DNA of 22,444 nt from JBHPGW01 sp042569785 (GTDB lineage: Bacteria; Planctomycetota; Phycisphaerae; Sedimentisphaerales; Anaerobacaceae), in NCBI GenBank assembly GCA_042569785.1, contig JBHPGW010000044.1:1-22444 (forward strand), written 5' to 3'. Below the pieces are notes generated by a model. That model was given only the letters and a program-made list of their open reading frames with translations, was not told the DNA's origin and ran no database searches. A program made the translations under genes and the position numbers. Of this stretch, positions 15,330 to 22,444 are shown piece after piece (position 1 is the stretch's first letter; every line of letters begins with the position of its first letter).

Positions 15330-16481
15330 ATGCGATCTCAACTCTATTTACTCATAGCCGCTTGTTTGATATCTTCTGCAACTGTAACTTTTGCCGAGCA
15401 GGAAACCGCTGAGCCGACAATTTTTCCCTATGTCGCCGAGATTACAGGCTCTGAAGTTTACTATCATTCCGGCCCCGGGACAAATCATTATCGTTGCGGC
15501 AGACTAAAGCAGGGCCAGCGAGTAAAAGTTATCAGCCATGAAACCGTCTGGTCCCGTATCGTTCCCCCTGCCGGAAGCTTTTCGTGGATATCAAAGCAGT
15601 ACGTAGAGATCGATCCCGCCAACACAAAAGTCGGAACAGTCGCAGGCGATAATGTGCGTGTATGGGTAGGCTCGGATTCGCTTTTGCCGATTTACTGCAC
15701 GAAAAACGATATAAGACTCAGTACCGGAGAGAAAGTCACTCTGCTCGGCCTGGAGAAGGATTATTATAAGATCGCACCGCCGGCAGGGGCATATCGATGG
15801 GTAAGCACGCAGCAGACAAAAGCTCTCGATGGTGACATTGAAATACCTTTCACCCCTGACATTGTCGATGAACAGCCAGGAGTAACCGAAGTTGTCGAAA
15901 CTGTTAAGTCGATTGATTATACCGATGCCTCAGTCGAGGACAAAATGCTCAGAGTTTATTATTCGCTGGATAAACAAATTCAGGCCCAAAGAGATAAACC
16001 GCTCTCACAGCAGGACTACACCGCGATAAAGCGATCGCTCACAGAGATTGCAGAGAAAACCGATGCGGGCAAAGCTGTCCGTTACGCCGACTATGCGATC
16101 AAACAGATACAAGGCTTTGAACTGGCCGGACAGGTCTCAAAGGCACTTGAACTTCAAAAAATACAACTGGCCAAAACTCACGAGGCTATAGAAAAAGCTC
16201 GGTTGGCAAGGCTGAAAAAAATCGTCGACCTTAGCAAATATACCGCAATCGGCACACTCCAAACCTCCAGCGTATACGCCTCCGGTGCAAACCTGCTTTA
16301 CCACAGGCTGCTTGACGATTCCGGCAAAACGATATGCTATGCTCTTGCCACAGGCTCTGCCTCGAAGATCGATCTGACCGGATATTTGGATCAAAAGGTC
16401 GCTTTGATCGGTACCGTCCAGCCGCATCTGCAAACCAAAAGCGCACTGGTACAATACAGTGAAATAACACAGATCAGGTAA
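15330..16481 (+). CDS. Exported protein with two bacterial SH3-like domains
   Basis: The 383-residue product begins with a Sec signal peptide (hydrophobic core about 5-17, likely cleavage after FA at residue 22). Two SH3b-like domains follow, at about 30-72 (VYYHSGPGTNHYRCGRLKQG ... WISKQYVEI) and 86-155 (GDNVRVWVGSDS ... WVSTQQTKA). They share the pattern PPAGSFSW / PPAGAYRW, so they look like a duplication. Residues 200-300 are predominantly helical. The C-terminus (about 305-383) is a small beta domain (YTAIGTLQTSSVYASG ... LIGTVQPHL) of OB-like character. SH3b domains bind peptidoglycan or other cell-wall ligands in many proteins, but no hydrolase domain is attached, so a structural or sensing role is more likely. 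AGGGAGA precedes the ATG by about 7 nt. holA starts 16 bp after the stop. Confidence 0.75.
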   Translation: MRSQLYLLIAACLISSATVTFAEQETAEPTIFPYVAEITGSEVYYHSGPGTNHYRCGRLKQGQRVKVISHETVWSRIVPPAGSFSWISKQYVEIDPANTKVGTVAGDNVRVWVGSDSLLPIYCTKNDIRLSTGEKVTLLGLEKDYYKIAPPAGAYRWVSTQQTKALDGDIEIPFTPDIVDEQPGVTEVVETVKSIDYTDASVEDKMLRVYYSLDKQIQAQRDKPLSQQDYTAIKRSLTEIAEKTDAGKAVRYADYAIKQIQGFELAGQVSKALELQKIQLAKTHEAIEKARLARLKKIVDLSKYTAIGTLQTSSVYASGANLLYHRLLDDSGKTICYALATGSASKIDLTGYLDQKVALIGTVQPHLQTKSALVQYSEITQIR

Positions 16482-16497
16482 CCCTGCAAATTGTGCT

Positions 16498-17487
16498 ATG
16501 GCCAAAAATAATGCTGATACCGATAAAAGAGTCCAACCGATCTACGTGATCGCAGGCAAAGAGACTTCCCTGGTTACTGCACAACGCGAAAAGCTCATGA
16601 ACCAGCTGCTCAACCCGGAAGAAAGACAAATGTGTCTTTTCGATCTCGACCCTTCCACCGCCGAGATCTCCAGCGTACTCGACGAACTGCGAACACTGCC
16701 GTTTCTAAGCGAGAAAAAAGTCGTCCTCCTCTCAGGTGCCGATAAGTTCGTCAGTAACAATCGTGGTCATCTGGAAAAATATTTCGACGATCCATGCCCA
16801 GGCGGAATACTCATCCTGACCGTCAGCAGTTGGTCCAGCAATACCAAACTGGCAAAAAAGTTACCAAAAGCCGCCCTGATAACTGTCAGCGAACCAAAAC
16901 CGTGGGAACTGCCAACCCGCCTGACTAAATACGCTCTCGAAGCGCACAATAAAATACTAAACAAAAACGCGGCTGAGCTTATAGTCGAACTAACAGGCGA
17001 CAACCTTATCAGGCTATACACCGAGATCGACAAGCTGTCGCTTTTCGCCGACAAACAAAAATCCATAACAATAGAGCATATCGAATCGCTTCTCGGTCAC
17101 AATCGAATATTCAACGTTTTCAATTGTATCGACGCCATCGTAAACGCTCAGCCGGGCAAAGCCGTCCAGAAACTCCGCGCAATGTTCGCCGAGGATCGTT
17201 CAGCTGAATTCACCGCCATCGGAGGTTTCGCTTTTCACTTCCGACGATTGTTCTCGGCAAAGGTACTGCTGCAAAAGGGTCTTAACACAAACCAGGTCGC
17301 CGGCAAACTGAGAATATGGGGCAACAAGGATGGCTTCTTTCGCCAGTTGCGTAAGATGACTCTGCTCCAGATAGGCTCAGTACTCGCACAACTGGCACAG
17401 ATCGACTACTCGATAAAGACAGGCCAGGCAAAAACATCCGTCGCACTCGAACAGTTACTGCTAAAGCTAACCCTGACACAAAAATAA
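16498..17487 (+). CDS. holA: DNA polymerase III delta subunit HolA
   Basis: The delta subunit opens the beta sliding clamp as part of the clamp loader. The 329-residue product has the usual length and shows the family signs. YVIAGKETSL (16-25) is the degenerate nucleotide-binding loop, followed by LRTLPFLSEKKVVLLSGADK, the conserved strand region. Near 163-183 lies VELTGDNLIRLYTEIDKLSL, the most diagnostic HolA stretch. The C-terminal collar domain holds FAFHFRRLF and AQIDYSIKTGQAKTSVALEQ. The gene follows the SH3-protein gene by 16 bp with no good ribosome binding site, so translation may depend on read-through or coupling. lpxD has its own promoter after it. Confidence 0.92.
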   Translation: MAKNNADTDKRVQPIYVIAGKETSLVTAQREKLMNQLLNPEERQMCLFDLDPSTAEISSVLDELRTLPFLSEKKVVLLSGADKFVSNNRGHLEKYFDDPCPGGILILTVSSWSSNTKLAKKLPKAALITVSEPKPWELPTRLTKYALEAHNKILNKNAAELIVELTGDNLIRLYTEIDKLSLFADKQKSITIEHIESLLGHNRIFNVFNCIDAIVNAQPGKAVQKLRAMFAEDRSAEFTAIGGFAFHFRRLFSAKVLLQKGLNTNQVAGKLRIWGNKDGFFRQLRKMTLLQIGSVLAQLAQIDYSIKTGQAKTSVALEQLLLKLTLTQK

Positions 17488-17513
17488 TAATCCACTCCGC
17501 CATATCTGGACAG

Positions 17514-17541
17514 TTGACTTGCCTGCTGTCTCAGTTATAAT
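17514..17541 (+). promoter_or_regulatory. Strong sigma-70-type promoter for lpxD-lpxI
   Basis: TTGACT (17514-17519), a 16-bp spacer and a perfect TATAAT (17536-17541) lie 26 bp after the holA stop. The leader to the lpxD ATG is about 34 nt and ends in an AAGGG ribosome binding site. This is the best promoter match in the window. Confidence 0.75.
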
Positions 17542-17581
17542 AACCTGATTGATATAAAGTACTAACAATAAGGGCATTTAT

Positions 17582-18619
17582 ATGCAAAATAAAACTTTAG
17601 CGGAGCTGGCCGAACACGTAGGCGGACGTATAATCGGGGACGAAAACGTTAAGATCACCCACGCAGCGACGCTCGAAAATGCAATCTCAGGACAGATCAG
17701 TTTCCTGGCAAACGCAAAGTATGAGCCACTCCTAAAAACCACAAAAGCAAGTGCCGTCATCGTAGGAAAAGAACATCCAGGCATCGCTCCATCCCTCCTT
17801 ATCGCCGATGATCCGTATTATGCTTTTATGCGGATCATGGTACTTTTGTACGGGCATCGCAGACATAAAAAAACAGGCATCAGCACAAAAGCCAACATCG
17901 CAGCTACCGCTAAGATCGGCGACAATTGCGACATTCATGATTTCGTGACCATCGATGAAAACGCAAAAGTCGGCGATAACTGTAAAATTTATCCCGGCGT
18001 TTACATAGGACCCGACGCCCAACTCGGCAACGACTGCATTATATACCCAAACGTAACCATCTATGATGGCTGCAGAATCGGAAACCGAGTCATCATAAAC
18101 GCGGGCGCCTCTATCTGCCAGGACGGGTTCGGCTTCGCAACACACAAAGGCATCCATCACAAGATCCCACACGCGGGCATCGTAATAATAGAAGACGACG
18201 TCGAAATAGGTTCATGCTGCACAATAGAACGCGGAACACTCGAAAATACAGTCATCGGCACAGGCTCAAAACTCGGCGACCTGGTCGCTATCGGACACGG
18301 AACAATAATAGGCCCACACTGCCTGCTCGTGCCTCAGGTAGGAGTAGCAGGGTCGGCAACACTGGGCCATCACTGCGTACTCGCAGGACAGGTAGGCGTC
18401 GCGGGACATATAAAGATCGGGAACATGGTTAAGGTCGGAGCACAATCTGGTATCTCCAATAACGTACCCGATGGCGCTACACTCTTCGGAACCCCAGCCT
18501 TCGATGCAAACAAGGCTAAAAGAGCTTACACCGTGCTAAGACAATTACCCGATATGAAAAAAACTATTCGAGAACTCGAAAAACGCCTGAAAAAACTCGA
18601 AGAAAATCAAACAGATTAA
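17582..18619 (+). CDS. lpxD: UDP-3-O-acylglucosamine N-acyltransferase LpxD
   Basis: LpxD adds the second hydroxyacyl chain, from acyl-ACP, to UDP-3-O-acyl-glucosamine in lipid A synthesis. The 345-residue product has an N-terminal uridine-binding domain (LAELAEHVGGRIIGD, SFLANAKYEPLL). A long left-handed beta-helix of hexapeptide repeats covers about 100-320, and a C-terminal helix follows (RELEKRLKKLEE). DGFGFA (181-186) and VEIGSCCTIERGTL (207-220) are typical of the family. The catalytic His of E. coli (His239 in the AHN motif) aligns with His239 here, in IGHGTIIG. The stop TAA and the ATG of the next gene share one base (TAATG), so the two are translationally coupled. Its presence implies a lipid A-containing outer membrane. 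Confidence 0.95.
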   Translation: MQNKTLAELAEHVGGRIIGDENVKITHAATLENAISGQISFLANAKYEPLLKTTKASAVIVGKEHPGIAPSLLIADDPYYAFMRIMVLLYGHRRHKKTGISTKANIAATAKIGDNCDIHDFVTIDENAKVGDNCKIYPGVYIGPDAQLGNDCIIYPNVTIYDGCRIGNRVIINAGASICQDGFGFATHKGIHHKIPHAGIVIIEDDVEIGSCCTIERGTLENTVIGTGSKLGDLVAIGHGTIIGPHCLLVPQVGVAGSATLGHHCVLAGQVGVAGHIKIGNMVKVGAQSGISNNVPDGATLFGTPAFDANKAKRAYTVLRQLPDMKKTIRELEKRLKKLEENQTD

Positions 18620-19491
18620 TGTCGCGGCCAACAGGTCACGAATCACAAATTATGACTGACCAGAAAAACATTCTCGGTTTGATCGCAGGACAGGGCAGAC
18701 TCCCGTTTCTTATCGCGCAAGGCGCTAAAAAAGCAGGACTAAAAGTTATCTGCGCAGCACTTGATCAAAACGCCGACCCCCAACTCGCCAGGATCGTCGA
18801 CACATTCTACACTGTACCGCTCGCAAGGCCGGGAACATGGATTAGAAAACTCAGAAAGCACAACGTAACTTCAACTGTTATGGTCGGAAGGGTCGCAAAA
18901 ACACAAATCTTTACACCATGGCGTATAATAAAATTCCTGCCCGACTTCAGGGGCATAAGAATATTTTACTGGACGCTCAGAAAAAAGGACAAAAGAAACG
19001 ATACACTCTTAAACGCACTGGCAGACGAATTGGCAAAAGGAAAAATTATTCTGGAGGATTCAACCATGTACTGCAAGGACCATCTGGCAACTAAAGGGGC
19101 CATCACAAAAAACCAACCAAACCATTCGGTTCAGGACGACATCGATTTCGGTTGGCAAATAGTCAAACAACTCGGCCAACTCGACATCGGACAGGCGATC
19201 GCAGTAAAGGAAAAAGAGGTCATCGCTGTAGAAGCCATCGAAGGAACCGCACAGATGATCAAAAGAGCAGGCTCACTTTGCAAAAAGGGGAACTGGACAC
19301 TTATTAAAGTCGCAAAGCCCAACCAGGACCCCAGATTCGACGTACCATGTGTCGGGCCGGATACCATCACAAGCCTCGCGCAAAACGGAGCAAAATGCCT
19401 CGTACTCGAAGCAGAAAAAACAATTATCATCGACAAACCGCAAACCATCGAAATCGCTGAGAAACTCGGGATAGCAATCATGGCATGCTAA
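18619..19491 (+). CDS. lpxI: UDP-2,3-diacylglucosamine pyrophosphatase LpxI
   Basis: LpxI (formerly DUF1009) cleaves UDP-2,3-diacylglucosamine to lipid X and UMP. It replaces LpxH in some bacteria. The 290-residue product carries LGLIAGQGRLPFLIAQGAKK (19-38), VMVGRVAK (87-94), RNDTLLNALADEL (126-138) and the C-terminal catalytic region PNQDPRFDVPCVGPDTI (234-250), with Asp237 and Asp241. The stretch EAIEGT (205-210) is followed by Ala where many homologues have Asp. The start at 18619 overlaps the lpxD stop. An ATG at 18652 (residue 12) would give a protein beginning close to the conserved MTDQKNILGLIAG, and it fits the usual length slightly better. I keep the first start because of the coupling. 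The stop lies inside the A-run of the opposing terminator. Confidence 0.92.
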   Translation: MSRPTGHESQIMTDQKNILGLIAGQGRLPFLIAQGAKKAGLKVICAALDQNADPQLARIVDTFYTVPLARPGTWIRKLRKHNVTSTVMVGRVAKTQIFTPWRIIKFLPDFRGIRIFYWTLRKKDKRNDTLLNALADELAKGKIILEDSTMYCKDHLATKGAITKNQPNHSVQDDIDFGWQIVKQLGQLDIGQAIAVKEKEVIAVEAIEGTAQMIKRAGSLCKKGNWTLIKVAKPNQDPRFDVPCVGPDTITSLAQNGAKCLVLEAEKTIIIDKPQTIEIAEKLGIAIMAC

Positions 19492-19531
19492 AAAAAAAAG
19501 CGGCCTTGCGAAAAAATTCACAAGACCGCTT
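19490..19531 (-). terminator. Intrinsic terminator of the prepilin gene
   Basis: Read on the minus strand, AAGCGGTCTTG and CAAGGCCGCTT pair over 11 bp (one G.U) around a 12-nt loop. Ten T residues follow (complement of 19490-19499). This is a classical Rho-independent terminator. On the plus strand there is no T-run after the hairpin, so it does not clearly serve lpxI. Confidence 0.9.
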
Positions 19532-19566
19532 AAATGATCTAACTGCGTCTAAATTTCTACGAAAGA

Positions 19567-20523
19567 CTAAAGCACAGGAGGAGCACCTGCACCTTCGTCT
19601 GTCTCATGGACAAGAAACGAATCGGTCCTGCTCTCCGCTGCCCAATCCTCACTAGTGTCGGGTAACTCATCAGGAGGCTCATCCCCTAAACCTCTTGCCA
19701 AATCCGCATCAGTATAATACACATCCATATCCCACGGTGCATAAATATTGTCCTGGTTGACTCCGCAGAAAATACGATCCTCAAAGCGAACACTGCCGTC
19801 ATTAAACATCACGTTTTGTCCGTTTCCCTGATGCATGAGGCAGTTTCCATTCTTTTCCAGAGTCGGATTAGGTGAACCAGGGACATAATCAAATTGCCCT
19901 TCGTCCGTGCCATACTCTGTCGCCTCATTAGTAAATGGAGATGCGAGGAACGGATTCCGGTCTGCCAACACTGCCATACCGGCTGTACTCAATGCGTTCA
20001 GCGTGTGGGTCCCAAAAGGCTGATGGTACGAATAACTCACATGTGCTGACGGTTTATGCCCAGTTGTTCCCTGTACGAAAAGCCCAAAATCCCATGCGGC
20101 ATTCAGTTCCTCTAAGTCAGCGCTTTGTTCGTCCAGTATAAACGGTATCGCTTCGTCACCTTTACAGAGAAACTGTGCCGGCGTCACATCGGTGTATTTG
20201 ACCAGAAGATACAAACTCGATGTCACGGTACCAGTACCGGGACCTGGGTCGCTATCATAAGCGTCAATTTCATTGTCAGCTTCCCAGTCAGCAATTGCCG
20301 GTTCCCAGGTACCGATCGGGCCTCCTGATTTTGGGAAGTCATCATCAAAATCCGTTGTATAGATTAAAATGGCTTTTCCCAGACCCGACAGGTTACTGCC
20401 GCAAACCATCTGATAGGCAAGCTGCTTGACTCGCGCCAAGGCAGGCATCAATATGCCCATCAACAACGCTATGATCGCAATTACGACCAATAGCTCCACT
20501 AATGTAAAACCCTTTTTTCTCAT
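19567..20523 (-). CDS. Prepilin-like protein with H-X9-DG-type C-terminus
   Basis: The 318-residue product begins MRKKGFTLVELLVVIAIIAL, a type IV prepilin leader with cleavage expected after Gly5 and methylation of Phe6, followed by a hydrophobic alpha helix. The large C-terminal part ends in a motif of the H-X9-DG class. Here there are ten residues between His and Asp-Gly (HQGNGQNVMFNDGSVRFED), one more than the named pattern. Proteins of this type are very abundant in planctomycetes, but their roles are mostly unknown; pseudopilins of secretion systems or surface proteins are possible. I choose the ATG at 20523 over the upstream ATG at 20577. A perfect AAGGAG lies 8-9 nt before it, and the leader then has the usual short charged form. 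The C-terminal tail is acidic (DEPPDELPDTSEDW). It has its own terminator. Confidence 0.88.
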   Translation of the reverse strand: MRKKGFTLVELLVVIAIIALLMGILMPALARVKQLAYQMVCGSNLSGLGKAILIYTTDFDDDFPKSGGPIGTWEPAIADWEADNEIDAYDSDPGPGTGTVTSSLYLLVKYTDVTPAQFLCKGDEAIPFILDEQSADLEELNAAWDFGLFVQGTTGHKPSAHVSYSYHQPFGTHTLNALSTAGMAVLADRNPFLASPFTNEATEYGTDEGQFDYVPGSPNPTLEKNGNCLMHQGNGQNVMFNDGSVRFEDRIFCGVNQDNIYAPWDMDVYYTDADLARGLGDEPPDELPDTSEDWAAESRTDSFLVHETDEGAGAPPVL

Positions 20524-20530
20524 TTTTTTT

Positions 20531-20537
20531 TCTCCTT
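20531..20537 (-). promoter_or_regulatory. Ribosome binding site that fixes the prepilin start
   Basis: The minus strand reads AAGGAGA here, 7-8 nt before the ATG at 20523. The alternative in-frame ATG at 20577 has no such site and would add 18 polar residues before the leader peptide. Confidence 0.85.
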
Positions 20538-20577
20538 CAATTTTTTCGAGATTCGCCTTTTCAGCCATCTTAGGCAC

Positions 20578-20951
20578 AAAATAATCGTTTCATGTATAAC
20601 CTGCTCTTTTGCGAATCTCTATATTAGCTATGTTTTGCCTAAAAACGGCTGATATAATCGTCAGAAAAACTAACACTTACGCAAAATAAACCTCGCGTTT
20701 TTTTCTGAGCTTAACATTGGTTTGATTGCGTAACCAATCGCTCGTTCTTAAGGCAGGAAAGTTTGAGATATGATATTTCTGAATATGATAGCAATCTAAG
20801 TTATAATAGTTTTTCAAACATACCTACCATCTAATTAAATACTAACTCATTAACGGACTCTTGTCAAATAAATTCTCGGCAATTTTCATAACTTTCTTGA
20901 ATTTTTTTAAAATTTGCATATATTGCTGTCTTTTGGTCGAAATAGAGCACT
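20578..20951. promoter_or_regulatory. Divergent AT-rich intergenic region, prepilin / UDP-sugar pyrophosphorylase
   Basis: This roughly 375-bp region has no convincing gene in either direction. It contains a perfect TATAAT at 20802-20807 on the plus strand without a good -35 box, and the better candidate promoter at 20897-20924. Upstream of the prepilin gene, the minus strand offers only weak -10-like sequences. I see no riboswitch-like structure and no repeat shared with the rest of the window. Confidence 0.4.
20897..20924 (+). promoter_or_regulatory. Candidate promoter for the UDP-sugar pyrophosphorylase gene
   Basis: TTGAAT (20897-20902), a 16-bp spacer and TATATT (20919-20924) lie 27 bp before the ATG, giving a leader of about 20 nt. 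The spacer length matches that of the other promoters in the window. Confidence 0.5.
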
Positions 20952-22379
20952 ATGGACACACAAAAAAACTTTGAAAACGTAACAAAACTGCTGAAAAAAC
21001 ATGACCAGGGCCATCTCTTAGCCTTTTGGCAGCAATTAGACCAGCATCAAAAAAACGATCTCCTCGCCCAGATCGACCAGCTGGACTTCTCACAAATACC
21101 AACATGGATCAACCAATACGTCAAAAACCCCTCTCCAGCTGCCATACCAACAGATTTTGCCCCAGCTCCATCGTACAGCCCGACCCCACAGACACCCGAA
21201 CTGCAAAAAAAATACGATCAGGCTGTTAAAATGGGTAAAAACTTAATATCCAAAGGCAAGATAGCCGCATTCGTAGTCGCAGGCGGACAGGGCACCCGCC
21301 TTGGCTTCAACGGGCCAAAGGGAAATTTACCCATATCACCGATCAAAAACAAAACACTCTTCCAAATATTCGCCGAAAACATCGCCGCAGCCGCGAAAAA
21401 GTACAACTCTGCATGCCCATGGTACATCATGACAAGCCCATTGAACCACGACCAAACGATGGCCATCTTCAGCGATAACGATTATTTCGGCTTGAACAAA
21501 AAAGACGTCTTCATTTTCCCCCAGGGCACAATGCCGAACTTCGATTTCAACGGCAACATCCTCCTGGCAGGAGCCGCCGACATCGCCCGCTCACCAGACG
21601 GTCACGGCGGAAGTCTAAAAGCACTCTACAAAAGCGGAGCCATCGACGACATGAAAAAACACGGCGTAGAATACATCAGCTACTTCCAGGTCGACAACCC
21701 TCTTATAAATATTTTCGACCCCCTTTTTATCGGACTCCACGCTCAGGGCAATGCGCAAATGTCATCCAAAGCACTGCCAAAAACAGACCCGCTCGAAAAG
21801 GTCGGCAACTTCTGCCTCGTCGACGGTAAAGTTGCTGTCATCGAATACAGTGACCTCCCGGACGCCCAGGCCAAACGGCGTAACCCCGACAAATCACTAA
21901 TGTTCGGTCTCGGCAGCATCGCCATCCACATTATCAATACCGACTTCGTCGCTCAGCTAAACGCAAAAGGCTTCTCACTGCCGCTGCACAAAGCTATCAA
22001 AAAAATCCCATACATCGACGAAAACGCGAACCCTGTAACCCCCGACAAACCTAACGGCGTCAAACTCGAAACCTTTGTCTTCGACGCCCTTAGCTTCGCC
22101 GAAAACTCCATAATCCTGCAAACCATACGCGAGCAGGAATTCGCCCCGACAAAAAACGCTACAGGCCCAGACAGCGCCCAAACAGCGAAGCAAATGATGA
22201 TCGACCGCGCAGCAAACTGGCTCGAATCAGCAGGCATAACCGTCCCCAAAAAAACCGACGGCTCAGTCGATTGCACTATCGAAATAGCCCCGGACTTCGC
22301 ACTGGAAAAAGAGGACATCATAGATAAAGCCGACCAAATCCCCCAAATCAACCCCGGCGATAAGATATACCTGGGTTGA
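20952..22379 (+). CDS. UDP-sugar pyrophosphorylase of the UAP1/UDPGP family
   Basis: The 475-residue product belongs to the mostly eukaryotic UDPGP family. It couples UTP with a sugar 1-phosphate, GlcNAc-1-P in the UAP1 branch. The nucleotide-binding loop is AGGQGTRLGFNGPKG (110-124), followed by LFQIFAENI. YFQVDNPLINIFDPLFIG and the SPDGHGGSLKAL segment are classic UAP-type elements. KLETFVFDALSFAENSIILQ closes the catalytic domain. The N-terminal 80 residues form a helical extension and a Pro-rich linker. The UAP1-like pattern favours UDP-GlcNAc, which would feed lipid A and peptidoglycan, but UDP-glucose or UDP-galactose cannot be excluded. Most bacteria instead use GlmU. There is no good ribosome binding site at the ATG. 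The coding strand shows a strong C excess. Confidence 0.88.
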   Translation: MDTQKNFENVTKLLKKHDQGHLLAFWQQLDQHQKNDLLAQIDQLDFSQIPTWINQYVKNPSPAAIPTDFAPAPSYSPTPQTPELQKKYDQAVKMGKNLISKGKIAAFVVAGGQGTRLGFNGPKGNLPISPIKNKTLFQIFAENIAAAAKKYNSACPWYIMTSPLNHDQTMAIFSDNDYFGLNKKDVFIFPQGTMPNFDFNGNILLAGAADIARSPDGHGGSLKALYKSGAIDDMKKHGVEYISYFQVDNPLINIFDPLFIGLHAQGNAQMSSKALPKTDPLEKVGNFCLVDGKVAVIEYSDLPDAQAKRRNPDKSLMFGLGSIAIHIINTDFVAQLNAKGFSLPLHKAIKKIPYIDENANPVTPDKPNGVKLETFVFDALSFAENSIILQTIREQEFAPTKNATGPDSAQTAKQMMIDRAANWLESAGITVPKKTDGSVDCTIEIAPDFALEKEDIIDKADQIPQINPGDKIYLG

Positions 22380-22402
22380 CCGCGGTCACTGGTCTGACCC
22401 CG
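22378..22402. repeat. Palindrome and GGTCTGACCCC motif after the last gene
   Basis: GACCGCGGTC (22378-22387) is a perfect 10-bp palindrome that overlaps the stop codon. It is followed by TGGTCTGACCCC (22390-22401), which resembles the ends of short mobile repeats in other bacteria (GGGGTCAGACCA). The window ends before a second end could be seen. Confidence 0.35.
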
Positions 22403-22444
22403 AACTATGTACCACACTTGATTAGAGAGTTATCCGCCTGTTCT

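Noticed and set aside
20524..20577. Upstream ATG at 20577 for the prepilin gene.
   Set aside because: The ATG at 20523 has a perfect AAGGAG and gives a standard prepilin leader. The extra 18 residues would be unusual and have no ribosome binding site.

Overview
The window looks like chromosomal DNA of a Gram-negative planctomycete, most likely class Phycisphaerae and perhaps near Sedimentisphaerales. That placement is inferred from gene content. The window has a prepilin of the H-X9-DG type common in planctomycetes, lipid A genes of the LpxD/LpxI type, a eukaryote-like UDP-sugar pyrophosphorylase, a FlgI-like/HEAT lipoprotein and short hairpin repeats between genes. Most of it is core metabolism and cell biology. 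I see no phage, insertion sequence, CRISPR array, rRNA or tRNA.

Layout. 1-888: a gene-free stretch, then fliL on the minus strand. 1205-2818: an unusual lipoprotein, divergent from fliL, that joins a FlgI-like (flagellar P-ring) region to HEAT-like repeats. 2915-6505: smc, the chromosome condensin ATPase. 6531-9743: a minus-strand operon, read as pteridine-reductase-like SDR, pgsA, ribBA and a small lipoprotein. 9905-12633: plus-strand genes for a short GspF/PilC-like membrane protein, pdxJ and dapA. 12718-13581: a single-chain nucleotidyltransferase-HEPN protein. 13592-13688: three stacked C5/G5 hairpins. 13658-15097: a minus-strand glycosyltransferase and zinc-ribbon pair. 15330-17487: an SH3-domain exported protein followed by holA. 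17582-19491: lpxD-lpxI, with overlapping stop and start codons. 19490-20523: a prepilin-like gene with a strong terminator, on the minus strand. 20952-22379: the UDP-sugar pyrophosphorylase.

How the genes work together. lpxD and lpxI carry out consecutive stages of lipid A synthesis. This fits an LPS-bearing outer membrane, as do the two predicted lipoproteins and the FlgI-like protein. The UDP-sugar pyrophosphorylase could supply the UDP-GlcNAc that this route needs. ribBA, pdxJ, dapA and pgsA supply flavins, pyridoxal phosphate, lysine/peptidoglycan precursors and phosphatidylglycerol. Several promoters can be read by eye, and those I trust most share a 16-bp spacer between -35 and -10.

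The most noteworthy items are: the FlgI-like/HEAT lipoprotein; a 28-bp repeat in the leaders of two genes, whose RNA would fold into a hairpin with tandem G.A pairs and a GCAA loop; the triple hairpin array, whose last member encodes the C-terminus of the zinc-ribbon protein; and the fused MNT-HEPN protein. I found no clearly complete new multi-gene system.
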